From Lumbricus rubellus (lineage: Eukaryota > Annelida > Clitellata > Crassiclitellata > Lumbricidae), in contig OX243820.1 of assembly GCA_945859605.1 (NCBI GenBank), forward strand, positions 38,130,761 to 38,194,760: a stretch of DNA of 64,000 nt, written 5' to 3'. This document shows, in pieces, positions 51,941-63,745 of the stretch (position 1 is its first letter; every line of letters starts with the position of its first letter). The notes beneath the pieces are model-generated. The model did no database searches and was not told where the DNA came from. It saw only the letters and a program-made list of their open reading frames with translations. A program made the position numbers and the translations under genes.

Positions 51941-54900
51941 TAAAAAGAGGCGATCTAGTTTTGTTCGAGGCCGGAAGAGCCTAGTCGGTGTTGAATCAGA
52001 TCATAACTGTAGCCAAGATCAAGGTTAACTTTTTAGTCAATATAATATGGTGCTGTGTGTTTCTTTATCTTAATTCTTGGTTCATAGGGCATATCTTAAT
52101 GCTAGCCTGTCATGACCAAAGTAGACTCGAGTCAAATTTTAAAATGTTCATTCGCATTTGGTGAATACACTTTATGAATGGTTAATTTTGCAGTGCTGCA
52201 ATAAGTTCGATGATCACCTTATGTCTAGGATATGCTCAGCTGCGTTTTATCACAACCTTAAAAGTACTTTTCAGCCGAGGTTTGGTCGGGAGCGCTCTTG
52301 CATAGTATCCTCGAAGGGGCGCTATATAGATCTCTATAATGAACGAATGAATAATACAGTGTAGAACAATTGGTAGAAAGATCTGGAGAACTGCAAAAAT
52401 TTACGATGTTTTAAAAAAAATTGAATGGATGAAAGTGCGGCACCTTAACAGATGTTTATTTGCTTGTTTACCTTTACGTGATCTCTAGATGTGGATCACT
52501 TTCTACCAGATGGACTTTCCGAAAACGAGAAACGAAGGCGTCTTTGTTTTGAGGTCTGTTGATTACCGCACGGTTGTTTTTCTTAGATCAGATTAGATTA
52601 TAAGCAGGTAAGTTGACCAATGTTTCTAATCTTCTAATCTAGCATAAACGAAAACTTTTTCATAGCCGCTATCCTGATTCACATTCCATCCATTAGTTGA
52701 TGGCTGATAACAAAAGAAATCTGCATGCAAACGTTATCATTTGTAAGAGAATCTAGAACTTTGAAATCAAAAATTGGTAAGTAGATTGATGTATTGTATT
52801 TATATGTGAATGAGACTAAGATGTAACGTGCAGAAGTACGTGACCTTTAAAACCAGCAACGAGAGATAGGACCTAAGATCTGAATGCTGCACATGCTGCT
52901 CAAACTCTCAACAGTTATTCTTGTTATTTGGATGGGGGTTTACGTTTAGAGTGTTCATTTATCAAGCGACAAGTCAACACTTCTCAACTTACGGTGTGAT
53001 CGTACGTACGCCTTATGCATAGTCTTAGCTCTATGTGTTTTATCGCGGCCTTAAAACCGTCCTTTTCAGCCGAGGTTGTGTCAAGAGTGCTCCTGAGTAG
53101 TTGCCTTCAAGTGGCACTACATAAATGTCCATGTAATGAACTAATGACGAGTGCTGAACAAATACGGAAAAGCAACGACACTTTGAGCAAAATGAGTTTT
53201 TTTGCCGATGTTGCAGGAATGTCTTCTCGAGCTTCATGGTGAAATGCCGCATCTCGAAGAGTTCGACCAGTTCAAAGTTCATGGTAATTGTTCAAGGTTC
53301 ATGGTAATTGTTCAAGGTTCATGGTAATTGTTGTGCGAGTCCTTTGTTTATTCAAACGCTATCAGACTCTGTTAATTATAATAATAAGTTTGTTTATTCA
53401 CTAAACAAAAATGAACTCTAAAAAAGAAGCGACCTGCTTCATCAAATCTTACTAAAACTGATTATCAACCACTGGAAAATATCGTCTAAGATCATTTTTA
53501 TGTCATTGTTGACTAGTTGTTTTCTGTTCCTTGGGTCATAGTTGCCTAATGGTTAGAGCTGCATGCTTTGTAATACCTGTATATAGGTTCAATCCTATTC
53601 CTTCCCTCAGATGGTTATTGTTTAAGGACCTTGAGACTCAAGTCCTTCATTCACAATTGCCGATGATAGTTAGACACCTTTTAAACAGTTTCAACCGATA
53701 TTATATAAGACCAGAGAGTGTCCATGGTTTGGTATTCCTTGTTACTGTGCAATGGTTACTGTTTACGGACCTTGAGACTCAAATCCTTCACTCACAATTG
53801 CTAAGCGGCATCGCTGCACTTGGTCTGTAGATAGTAGAGCTTAATAAATGCTTAGTTGTGACAGCATCTTAAGGACTGGTTATATCAGTGTTTGGATAGT
53901 CGTTAAAATTCTGTTTCATTTTCTGTTTCAGTTCGAACGAAAGTGAAGGAGAAGCTGAACGAACTGAAGGTGGAACAAGAAGGAGAAGAAGAAGAGAGGG
54001 TCAAGAGGTCAGTCGCTCGTTTTCAACGTGTCGTCCATTTTGGCATATTTGGTTGTTGAAAATGTTGAGAACTTGCGTTCAAATTATACAAGTATGGCAG
54101 GAAATGAATTCGAGTAAGACGTGGAAACCTACAAGGTTTTCCTAAACATGTGATATGATTACTAAGAATAATTCATTGTCACCTTGAGATTGCACTTGTG
54201 ACAGCGCACATGTCTGCTCTTTGTTACTTCTGCCACTTTAATGACGAAGGGCTCTCTATGGTGGTTTTGTAACCATTGCAGCTTGTTGGTAAAATGTCAG
54301 GATCCAAGTCTTATTTAGTATATTTTGTTTAATCAGACACATAGGTGTGTTCCAATATTCCAGTGTTCTGCTTCTTTCGTTGTTAGAACTTATTGATTAT
54401 GTATTTTTTAAAAATATGTTGGTAATGTAATTTGTGAAAAAAGGTCTGATCCGGTTCATGAAGCTATTGATCGTCAACTGACACTTCTGCCAGGATACAT
54501 CGAAAAGTAATTCACTTTCATCTGACGTTAATATTAGTGACTCTTACGCACTTTTCTAATTTCTTAAGAACCTTGAAATTCATTCATTATTATGAGATCT
54601 TGTTAATTCGATGTGATACCAGAATCTTATTAGCGCTGTGTTTATCAATTTTGACCTATTGAGTTCAACACTGCATCACAAGCGTGTCTGTCTGTCTCTT
54701 TCTCTGTCTTTGCTTGTATAAATGTTTTTTTCTCTATATCTCTCTTTGCCTTTCTCTGTCTATATCTGCTGAAAAAAGACTTCATGATTGTATTTGATTG
54801 CTTTTCAGTGGAACTCATTTTCTTTCTGCAACATTTTTGATTTCTATATGCTTAAATTGAAATGTCTGTAAATTTCAGGTTGAAAGCTGAGGAGGAAGCC

Positions 54901-57232
54901 TGGGATGAAATGGTGAGAGCAAGAGAGTTGCTCGCAGAAAAAGCACAGGCGTAAGTTTTTCAATTAGTACAGTTTGTGCAATGCAGCAAAGGATGTTCAT
55001 ATGTCAATTATTGTGAGCAGAGTGATCTGTCCTGTATCAACTAATGTAGAAAATGTTTGAATAATTTTGCATGTGAAAGTTGAAACAAATTTACTGGATG
55101 TCTTGCTTTGGCTTCCTTTCCCGCAGTGGATTGCCTACAGGGTCTGTGCATTGGTTAGGTAATGTCTATATCTGCGAGAATTCTGTTGTTCAACCTCAGG
55201 TCTCTAGCGTCGATCCACTCTTCGGTCGGCGGACAAAGCTGAGCTGGTTTCCCGCTCGCGGATTGCTATTCAACAGCGCCATTCATTCTCGGTCGCTGGT
55301 CTTACCACCCTATTACGATGTACTCATTGCCCAGGGGCCTCTGCACCCGCTTCCTTAAGAATCTCAAAAGGTATCTTATTTAGCCCTGGTTGTACCGGGA
55401 GCACTTCTGAGTAGCCTTCTTTGAAAGGGCGCTATAAATAAACAGGTACAAGGCAGGTGCTCTAATCATTTGCTACCATGTCTTTCCACTCGCTAGATAA
55501 CTACTTTTTGCACATTTGATTTTTACTAAATGTAATGTTATATATGCGAAATATAATACTCAAAAGTCTTGTTGTGCACATTTTTTTACGCATAGAATAC
55601 TCTGCTTTGCAACCAGTTGATGTATAATTTTCTTTTTTTTAGTCATGCTGAAACTGTAGCCGACAATCCGATTGAATTTGAACCGACTTTAGCGATCAGT
55701 GAAGTCGACAGAAAACTGCTGAACACAAAGCCCGACTATTGCGCAATGCACCGGAAAGTTGCGGCCGAATTCGAAGCAACAGCCAGTGTTGTGAGTTGTA
55801 CAGTCTCTCGCTCTTTATTAGTCTTTGCATGGCTTCTGCAAAGACTAATAAAGTTGTTTCGTACTGCTAAGTAGATTTAATCATACCTGGGTTTTCAAGT
55901 AGATAATAATTTCTGAATGTTATATATACTTTAGCTTGAAAGGGTGCCATAGCAAATGCAGGAAATAAACACTTTGATTGATATTTGGGCATTTAATTCA
56001 TGTTAATGTTGATGTAGGAAGTAGGTTTGTTATTGTTATGGAAGTTAGAAGTCTAGATTCGATTGTGGGTTTCAGTTTGTCGTTGCGGCGCAAACTTTAT
56101 TACAGGCTCTGTGAAATTTATTTAGAAATGAATTTGGTGCTTTTTGATTTTTGTCATTTCAGTTTGACGGCAAGTCAACTTTATAGCATTTTAGATACTG
56201 CTTAGCAGTTGTGACCAACAGACCAACACGCAGGACAATAATTATGCAGCCGGAAGGTTGATGGTTCAAATCGACCTCAAGCCGCCGAGTATGGACCCTG
56301 AGCATGTCAGTGGCGCTGTAACTAGTGCTCGTACATACAGTACTTAACACTTGTATGCATTGTTTCATTGTTACTTACTGATTATTAATTACTAATTATT
56401 TCTGCATGTTTAAGCAGATGGAAGAAATTCCGAGATTTGTCGGCGCTGTTGACGAAGCCGTGAAAACCATCACCAATCGACTGAGTAAAGAAACACTACG
56501 ACTGCGTAAGTTCTGCACCTTTCTCTCGCTAAAAATCAGCTGTGACCACTGACCTTTATGTTTGCCCCTCCTGCAAAAATCTACGGGCACCCAATGCCAC
56601 ACATGTATTTCACTATTTTCCTGTATTTTCGACGTGCCAAAATTCTTTGGAATTTTAATATCTTCTTTACGTTCAATTTCTTCAACCTGCTGAATAACTC
56701 CCATGGCCATGATGCATCTTGCTGATGCTGTAAAGCTGGCACCATCTCTGACTGGCGCTCTCATTGCGGAGTCTTCAACTCCATATTTCTAAAGCATGCC
56801 ACTTTTGAAAGCTAATAATTGCAGGGCAGCATCGTATTCAGCATGGCAGATAGTTTGGAACCATCGAACTAAAACTGTATTGTTTCTTAGAACCTCTTAA
56901 ATGCTCGGTTCTGAAATCTTGCACTCAATTTTCTAAGCACTCCTGTTAGATCTCACGAAAATTGGAATCATCTTAGAGTTTCATATTAAAACAACCTGAT
57001 GAAATGGCATTTGATGAAGTCTGTTACTTGTGAAAAGCCATTATATTTCTATTCCTAATTTAAATTTTCTAAATCAATTAGTTTTCTGTAAAGTAAAAGT
57101 AGCAGACATTTCGTGCGACAGAAGTTGAGTTTGGTTGTCTGCTATACTATGTCTGCAGACGAGGAGCTATTTCCGCCGAACGAATACAATCCGTTGGAAA
57201 TACTGCACAATCGTTTACAATATGATTTCTGA
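51941..57232 (+). CDS. DSN1: DSN1 kinetochore protein (MIS12 complex subunit), 5' end missing
   Basis: Exons: 51941-51987, 52489-52553, 53217-53283, 53932-54007, 54444-54506, 54879-54950, 55643-55790, 56418-56505, 57159-57232 (TGA at 57230). All are GT-AG and share one frame, giving 232 aa; the first exon seen begins mid-codon, so at least one upstream exon is missing. DSN1 is part of the MIS12 complex that links CENP-C at the centromere to NDC80. Recognition: KLLNTKPDYCAMHRKV with the following helix matches the human C-terminal region around VLNTKPDYQK, and EEAWDEMVRARELL matches RQTWDQLL. The first exon (KKRRSSFVRGRKSLV) resembles the human basic stretch with the Aurora B sites S100 and S109. 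The product is highly helical and charged. A likely AATAAA signal is at 57497. The gene faces the dynamin gene. Three LINE/SINE tails lie in its introns. Confidence 0.82.
52190..52355 (+). mobile_element. LINE 3' tail in DSN1 intron
   Basis: TCAGCCGAGGTTTGGTCGGG, AGCGCTCTTGCATAG, GAAGGGGCGCTATATAGA and an ATGA tail. Confidence 0.75.
53020..53145 (+). mobile_element. LINE 3' tail in DSN1 intron, second copy
   Basis: TTTTCAGCCGAGGTTGTGTC, GAGTGCTCCTGAGTAG, AAGTGGCACTACATAAA. It ends about 70 bp before the exon at 53217. Confidence 0.75.
53277..53333 (+). repeat. Triplicated 20-bp splice-donor segment in DSN1
   Basis: GTTCATGGTAATTGTTCAAG occurs at 53277-53296 and 53297-53316, and its first 16 bases again at 53317-53332. 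Each copy has the donor-like ATGGTAATT. The first copy holds the exon end used in the gene model. Confidence 0.95.
53531..53830 (+). mobile_element. tRNA-like SINE copies in DSN1 intron
   Basis: B box GGTTCAATCCT at 53586-53596 after TTGCCTAATGGTTAGAG. The body GGACCTTGAGACTCAAGTCC is repeated at about 53776, so two partial SINE bodies stand in tandem. Confidence 0.7.
55215..55445 (+). mobile_element. LINE 3' end in DSN1 intron
   Basis: CTCGCGGATTGCTATTCAAC, then CCGGGAGCACTTCTGAGTAG and GAAAGGGCGCTATAAATAAA. The ORF is too degraded to translate. Confidence 0.7.
56210..56345 (+). mobile_element. SINE fragment in DSN1 intron
   Basis: GGTTGATGGTTCAAATCGAC with CTCAAGCCGCCGAGTATGGA matches the tRNA-like part of SINE family 1. 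Confidence 0.65.
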
Positions 57233-57496
57233 GATCGAGAAAGGGACATCAAGAGGAAGACAACGTACGGTTGGTGATGGATAGTGACATTCTGCAAAGG
57301 GAAATGGGTCTACATCACACCTCAGCCTTTGAACCAACAACGTAGACTCGGATGCGTGTATGGGCGTCATTGGTACATTCATTAGATTTCAAACAACTTT
57401 TGTGGATGTATCTCCGCAAAGTCGTGGGGTTTTAAATTTCTGTTGTCTGAGCTTTGGTCTTCAGTGAACAAAGCTTGAAGACATCTAGGCATAGTT

Positions 57497-57502
57497 AATA
57501 AA
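57497..57502 (+). terminator. Predicted poly(A) signal of DSN1
   Basis: AATAAA, 265 bases after the DSN1 stop; the first canonical signal on this strand. Confidence 0.5.
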
Positions 57503-57786
57503 TATTATTAATTTCCGTATTATTATAGTTAGATATTTAGGAAGTAATTGCCCTGGCATTGTTACATACAATTTTTTTGTTGCAAGTAGGCCTACTTTAA
57601 CTTATGACTTTGCCCGTCACTGCTGTCATTTTGTCAAAGACAACGGATGAATCTTATGAGGAGCAATGCTGAAATCCAGTCCATAAATGTAGGCTGTATC
57701 TTAGTTAACCGTCGATTGTTTGTTATTAATGTTGCATAGAAGATTGTAATTAGTTAAAAGCAAGACTGGTGGCTGGTACAAAGGCG

Positions 57787-57792
57787 TTTATT
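57787..57792 (-). terminator. Predicted poly(A) signal of dynamin
   Basis: TTTATT on plus, AATAAA on the dynamin strand, about 610 bases after the stop. Confidence 0.4.
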
Positions 57793-58398
57793 AACATTCG
57801 TCAAACTACTTTTAAGAATCAGCGATTGTCCATAACATACATGACTTGTTCTGCAATCATCTCAACATGCCTCTCAAGTAAACACAATGGTTTCACAGAT
57901 TGTGTTAGACAATGGTTTCACAGACTGTAAGACAATGGTTTCGATGTGACTGCAGATTCTGCTCAGTGGCTTACATACCAGGCACACAGATGCAAGAGAA
58001 CACTGCAGCAGAACATAAAAGCTCCAATAACAATGGCTAAATTGTATCACATATCTGCCTATTTACACTCCGCATTTACACTCTGCATATTTCTCACAGT
58101 CTCACAGATGCAAGTCTACGTTACTTTAAACCGGTATTTGTGCACCATAAGGAGGCATGTATACACGCCTGTGAATAAGCTGGTTCTCGTGACTTTGCTT
58201 TTGTGGGCGCTGTAGAAATCTTGAGATTACGATATACTTAAACCCGGATTCTGTAGAAATATGTCTATACCAGTCGTAGATTTCTAAATGCCTATCGAAT
58301 TCATGTAATGAAGCAAGTTATACAGTAGGTCCGTTTTTTCATATAGGTTGTTGTTCTCTTGTCTCATAGTGACGACCTTGGATAATCGCTCATTGGTC

Positions 58399-61300
58399 TT
58401 ATTGTGGTCTGGTTGGAATTGACGGTCGGTCTGGGATGTTCGGAGGACTTTGTGACCCTGACTCGGCTAGTCTCCTGTGAAAAACAACCCATGAGTCATT
58501 TTGTAAGAAGGAATTTTTATAAACTAAGCTAGAATTGACGATAACAATGCCTCGGAATTTGGTATTATTTTTAAGTGTCTTGGCGGCCGTAATATTTGAC
58601 AAGGAGGCAATATCTAATATTCCATGTCAACAGAGTTGAAAAGTCAAACCTGTTTGAATGGAAACTTTCCTTTGAAGTCCAAGAAAAACTGACTAGGATC
58701 GTATGATAATATTATTGTATCATACAATCTCTACTCTTTCCCTGGGCCTTAGCCACGATCATAAAGCTCCTTTGTATTCATTAGATTCAAAGATTAGATT
58801 TGCTGACTTACATTGGAATGAGAGGCGGAGGAAGGTTAAACGGAATGTTGCCCACGGGTGTTGGGCTCGGCCCCATTCGATTCGGAACACCCGGAGCTGG
58901 TCTCGACGGAGCAGATGGAGCGTGACCCGCCGTGATCGATGATCCTTGGTTCATCTTTGGTGATGGAGGTCTACAAACAAGAAGACCCTCATCCATGGAA
59001 AATTCCTGTTAACTTGGAAATTTTTAATTTTTTATTATCCATACTCTATAGTGCTCGCGACTTCCATGCACTTAATTCGACTGAACAAAGTCTGCTCTCC
59101 GTCCATTTTGCTTGTACCTCTAGAACCGTGCGGCCGTGTCTTCTCAGTGTTAAGATCCTAAACATGGAATGGTCTCCCCTTGACGCTCCGGTCCCATTCA
59201 AGAACTCCTCAGACATTTGTCTCTCATCTAAAGAGTTTTATTTGGCCGCGCTGAGGCTGGAAGTGCCTCTGCATGAGGAGTGCCCTTGAAGAGGTGCTAC
59301 ATTCGTTTAATTATGGACAGTAAATCTAAAAACATGGTCACGTAAAAAAGGGAAACGAGACAAAGATAAAATAAATTAAAAAACGGGGTTTTTCTGGAAA
59401 AAATGGGGGGAAACAAATTCTATAACTTACAATCAAACTCCATGATACATAAAAAATACTGTTGGCACCATAGGGCTGGGAACTAATTATAAAACATATT
59501 TAAAAGAACAATTGCAAATAACAAAGCAGTTGCCAATGCGTCGCCAACACAGACCCGTTGTTCATCATTCTGCCGGTTGGAGCAGCATTTTCCGTCGACT
59601 TGATCCAATCGTCGTCAACAGGTGGCGGCACTGGCGTCGAACTGGTCGACGTTGTGACGTCACCGATGATGCTCAGAGCGTCTTTCGTTGCGTGGTACAT
59701 GCGAAGAATCTCCTCACGTCTCTGCGCTTCGTCCGCACTTTCCTCCATCATCGATGACTAGCACATAGCACACACAATAGGCCTATAGCAATGGTAAAAC
59801 ATCTAGCATCATCAATAATTATGTATAGCACCTTTTCTATTTCTGTAAAAATAATCCATTACGATTTTTTTAATTCTGGATTGACGTCCCCCATCAGTTC
59901 GCTCTGTCATCCTCTTGTGGGCATTCCTGATCTTTCTCTCGTCTCGATCAAGACCATGTCTTCTATCGGGGTCGCATGCACTGGGAGCGCTTCCGAATGG
60001 CTCTTGCTGCGAGACGCACTTTATAGATGGTCAAATATGATGCAATATTATTAACCTAAACATTGCAGGGTGACCAATAAGTGCAGTGTCATACACATTA
60101 GAAATAACAGAAACCATGACTAAAAGAGAGCGATTGATGTAATTCCACTACACTGACCAGGTCTCTGGAAGAAAAGAGCTGAGCGAGTAGATCTGTGTGG
60201 ACAAAGTCCTTCACCTGCAACAAACTTACAAAGCTTTCATGAGAAACAAAATAACAAATTTATCTATCAACTCCACTGTTTTATTTATTTCTGACTTATT
60301 TATCGAATCCAATTCAAGTCGCCGACTATATAGGGATCTTGAGCAAGTCCTTCAATCGTAATTGCTCGAGCGTTTCGGCGTGAAACTCCGACGCAGTGTC
60401 CGCGCTACAGTCGGGAGCGCCACTAAGTATCGAGCTAAACTATGTTATTACAAATGCGAGAAGAAAAAATAATAATACCTCGTTGACAATCATGTGCATG
60501 ATTGTCTTCGGCACCATGTCTTTCTGGGCTTTGTGTACGATTCGTAAATACGACTCGACGAGATTTCGTAGCGTCTCATCTTGCCTTTTCCTTTTGGTCT
60601 CGGGATCAATTGATTTAATGTCGTCTAGGTTCACCTATCAATCATCAAAACAATAAACACAATTGTTCACACCTTATTCACACTAATTGTAAGCTACATC
60701 ACACACAAACACCACCACAGACTGCATACACACGCAAATACAATCATGCAGAGCAAAAACACATGCCTCAACGTATCATTACACTACTTTTTCTCTCTCG
60801 TCTTATACCGATGCATTGATTTTAAGCCTGTTGAAACCTAATGGGGGCCACTTCCTATAATATATGCACTTTTGAAATGGGGGCATGGCCGGATTGGCTC
60901 CCTGAATCCGCCCCTGGTGTGGAGTCACATTCAGCCTGGAGCTATCCGCCGAGAGATCCGCTGCTACACTAAATTACACGCATGAAAAATAATTACGATT
61001 ATACTGTGAAATGACAATGACTTACATCAGTGGCAGATCCAGAGCTGTTTCAAGGGGGGCCAAAATCTTACATCTTGGGCGGGAAAAAGGAAACAATTTT
61101 CGAAAGTTCGAAAAATAGTGATCGGTCGTTGAGGAAAAAAGTACTTTTCATCCGCCCAAAAAGGATGATGACCTTTTTTTTAGTCATCCGGCAAATTTTT
61201 CGAGAAAATCCCCATTTCATCCGCCAAAAAAAGTTGATGACCTTTTTTATAGTAATCCGGCAACTTTTTCAGGAAAATCATACCATTTCATCCGCCAAAA

Positions 61301-63745
61301 AAGTTGATGACCTTTTTTTTAGTCCTCAACTTGAAACCCGAATGGGGGGCCACGTTCCGTGCAGTTTTCAGAATAGGGGGAGGGCCAATATCCATTACAC
61401 CCATATTCGTATTGCTAATTTCAGACCAAATGGGGGGGCCACGTCCCATGGCAGTTTGAAATGGGGGGTCATGGCCGGATTGGCCCCCCCCTGGATCCGC
61501 CCCTGACTTACATCATCTTCCGCTTCAACCTTCTTCTCCGGATAGACTCCAGCACGAAGGAAAGACGCCTTCCAGCTGTCCACCTCCTCCTGACTCTCGG
61601 CGGAAAGTTCCAGCTGCTTGTAACCTTTGTAGACGTTTCTAGCAAAGATTCAACCACATAATTATTATCGTATGATAAGAATCTTTCTCAGAAAAGCTCA
61701 CTCCTCCAAAGATCTTTTTCAGAGTTGTCAAAAAATCCATCCATACCCTGTTGCACTGCGCTCATTGCATTTCTATTCCTACAGAATCCGAACTGTCCTA
61801 TTTAGCCGTTGTTGCGCCAGGAACACTTCCGAGTAGCCTACTTTGAAGAGGTGCTATACTAAATATCTTTAATAAAATAAATGTTTTCATCGGTCCATTG
61901 GCTTTTCCAACCTGTTTTCGACGTTGAAGAGAGCGTAGTTACATCTGCGAGACATGAACCCAGCTTCAATATCACGAAGTTTCAGGTTATTCAGCGATAG
62001 CATATACTTCTTATCTTTCTCCTACAAAATCAATAACTTCAGCTACCCATGATTCACCACAACCATAGGCGGAAACTTAGGGGGGACAGAGAGATGGTCC
62101 CCCTCAATGAATGTGTTGGGGGACCGTTCATGCATTGTTCCCCCCCCCCAATCGCTAAGTATAGGACATAAAAAGGTCATCAACTTTTCGACAGAGAAAA
62201 TGGTAGGTTTTCCTGAAAATTAGGCCAAACGACTAAGAAAAAGGTCGTCAGAAATTTCGGTCGCAGAATGAAAGATGGAAAATTTCGTCGGCGACTCAGC
62301 CATTCGTCCCCCCAAAATTTCGCGTCTTTCCTTTGCCCACTCGTTCGTGCCCCGCAAGTTGCAGACCAAGTCTCCGCCCATGACCACAACAACAGTACTG
62401 GCTTGAGAATACCCATGCTTATTGTCTTAAAATCTGAGCACCATGACTTGAAAATGTAATGATGACGATAACAATTGCCATGCCTAACGTATCATGTCAA
62501 TTGCAATGTAAAAGTGTCAGATAAGATTACGCAATTCGATTATTTAAGACAACTTAAGAACCTGCATCATAAAACGTATAAACTGCAGTTCCCAATTCTC
62601 TGTTACTTAAGAACCTTAAAACTACTTTATTTAGCCATGGCTAGACCTGGAGCGCTTACCTAGCCTACCTTGAAAAGGCGCTATGTAGCCTACATTTCGG
62701 AAATACATAAAATTGAAATTCGACGACAACGAATAGGCCTACCTCTTCATCTGTAAACCACATCAAGTTCTCGGCCGTCAGGACAAACCAGAATTTCGTC
62801 TTTCCTTCTTTCGACATACGGATGTTGTGAAGTGTCTGCCAACCCTTGCGTATCACCTGTCAATCAAAATACACATTATTTTACCAGAGTATCTCACCTG
62901 TCAATCAATAAACATCATAGAGCACTTGCCAATCATCTATCGAGCTGTTGTCTCTTTTCTCATGCAATCAAATAATCAGTATCCATACAAGAAACAATTC
63001 ATTCAATTAATCAATCAACTGATGAATCAATCACACCATTTCTCATTGGTCAATCAAGCAATCAATTATTCGATTGAAGCGGCAACATATCCACTCGCCA
63101 TTGACAGACACCGACAGACTTCGTAAGAAACTGAACCGATTAATTAGTAGGATTTTAAATTTTTAATTAAATAAAACTTAATTAGCATAAACACAGCGGA
63201 CATTACCCTAAAAGGAGGAGGAGGAGAAGAAGGCAGACTTGGAACCATGACTGACCTCGATGCCAACTTTGCGTTTATTTGCAGCATCGGAATTCTGCTG
63301 TGCGCTGAAACAGAAAGATGGACAAAAACATCAGACAACATAGGCCTAGGCCAACATCATTACTCTCAATTCCAATGCTTTCGGATAAACCCGATAAAGC
63401 GAGTTTATGCTTAGGATTTATGCATCAGTTTAAACTTAGGTTTATAATTAGGCCTACGTGTGCATTTTAGACTTAGGATGACTCGTGTGTTTTTCATAGA
63501 TGCAGGCCTATGCATGAGACTACACTTGGAATTACGCACGAGTCTACATTTCCGATGACACATGCAGAAAAACCTGATGCTGGTTACTTTGGAAATCCGA
63601 CAAAATCCTCATGGTTGGTGTTCATGTAAGCCCGCTGGATATCAAGCATGAGAATCAGTTGTTCTTTCGTCTTTTGTTCTTGTTCTCTGATGCGTGTGTT
63701 TATGACACGCTCCGATTCTTCGCGAAGATTCGGAAACCGCATCAT
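58399..63745 (-). CDS. DNM: Dynamin (classical, C-terminal half: stalk end, PH, GED, PRD)
   Basis: Exons in transcript order: 63745-63588, 63304-63256, 62856-62743, 62021-61912, 61638-61512, 60634-60479, 60214-60158, 59757-59555, 58970-58812, 58474-58399 (stop TAA). Phases agree throughout and yield 402 aa; the GTPase domain and most of the stalk lie beyond the window. Dynamins pinch off endocytic vesicles by GTP-driven constriction. Visible: stalk end ([23 protein letters not shown]), PH domain ([12 protein letters not shown] through [17 protein letters not shown]), GED ([43 protein letters not shown]), then a proline-rich tail with SH3-type motifs ([22 protein letters not shown]). The tail is about 100 aa. 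In the PH membrane loop the residues where human dynamin-1 has GIM read RMS. A likely poly(A) signal (TTTATT on plus) is at 57787-57792. The donor of exon 61638-61512 lies inside a transposon target duplication. Confidence 0.95.
59040..59315 (+). mobile_element. LINE 3' end in dynamin intron (antisense to gene)
   Basis: GCTCGCGACTTCCATGCAC, CCATTTTGCTTGTACCTC, then GGAAGTGCCTCTGCATGAGG and TTGAAGAGGTGCTACATT. Confidence 0.65.
59850..60060 (+). mobile_element. LINE 3' end in dynamin intron (antisense to gene)
   Basis: CACTGGGAGCGCTTCCGAATGG and ACGCACTTTATAGATGG resemble the 3' hairpin of the copy at 6940-7240. Confidence 0.55.
60315..60440 (+). mobile_element. SINE family 1 body in dynamin intron
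   Basis: ATCTTGAGCAAGTCCTTCAA, GCGTTTCGGCGTGAAACTCC, CAGTCGGGAGCGCCACTAAG. Ends 40 bp from the exon at 60479-60634. Confidence 0.75.
60830..60920. mobile_element. Truncated MITE end
   Basis: GGGGGCATGGCCGGATTGGC then GAATCCGCCCCTG, matching the right end of the element at 61028-61505. Confidence 0.7.
61028..61505. mobile_element. hAT-like MITE inserted at a dynamin splice donor, TSD ACTTACAT
   Basis: Ends CAGTGGCAGATCCAG / CTGGATCCGCCCCTG. Direct repeat ACTTACAT at 61020-61027 and 61506-61513. On the dynamin strand this repeat is ATGTAAGT and spans the last two exon bases and donor of exon 61638-61512. Inside: repeated TCATCCGCCAAAAAAG and TGATGACCTTTTTT motifs. Confidence 0.93.
61780..61885 (+). 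mobile_element. LINE 3' tail in dynamin intron
   Basis: AACTGTCCTATTTAGCCG, GGAACACTTCCGAGTAGCC, GAAGAGGTGCTATACTAAA. It ends 27 bp before exon 61912-62021, at its 3' (donor) side. Confidence 0.7.
62064..62382. mobile_element. hAT-like MITE with 8-bp TSD ACCACAAC, dynamin intron
   Basis: Ends CATAGGCGGAAACTTA / AAGTCTCCGCCCATG are imperfectly inverted. Flanked by ACCACAAC at 62056-62063 and 62383-62390. Inside: AAAAAGGTCGTCAGAAATTT, shared with the 50259 element. Confidence 0.88.
62590..62700 (+). mobile_element. LINE 3' tail in dynamin intron
   Basis: TTTATTTAGCCATGGCTAG, CTGGAGCGCTTACCTAGCC, AAAAGGCGCTATGTAG, ending about 40 bp before exon 62743-62856. Confidence 0.7.
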
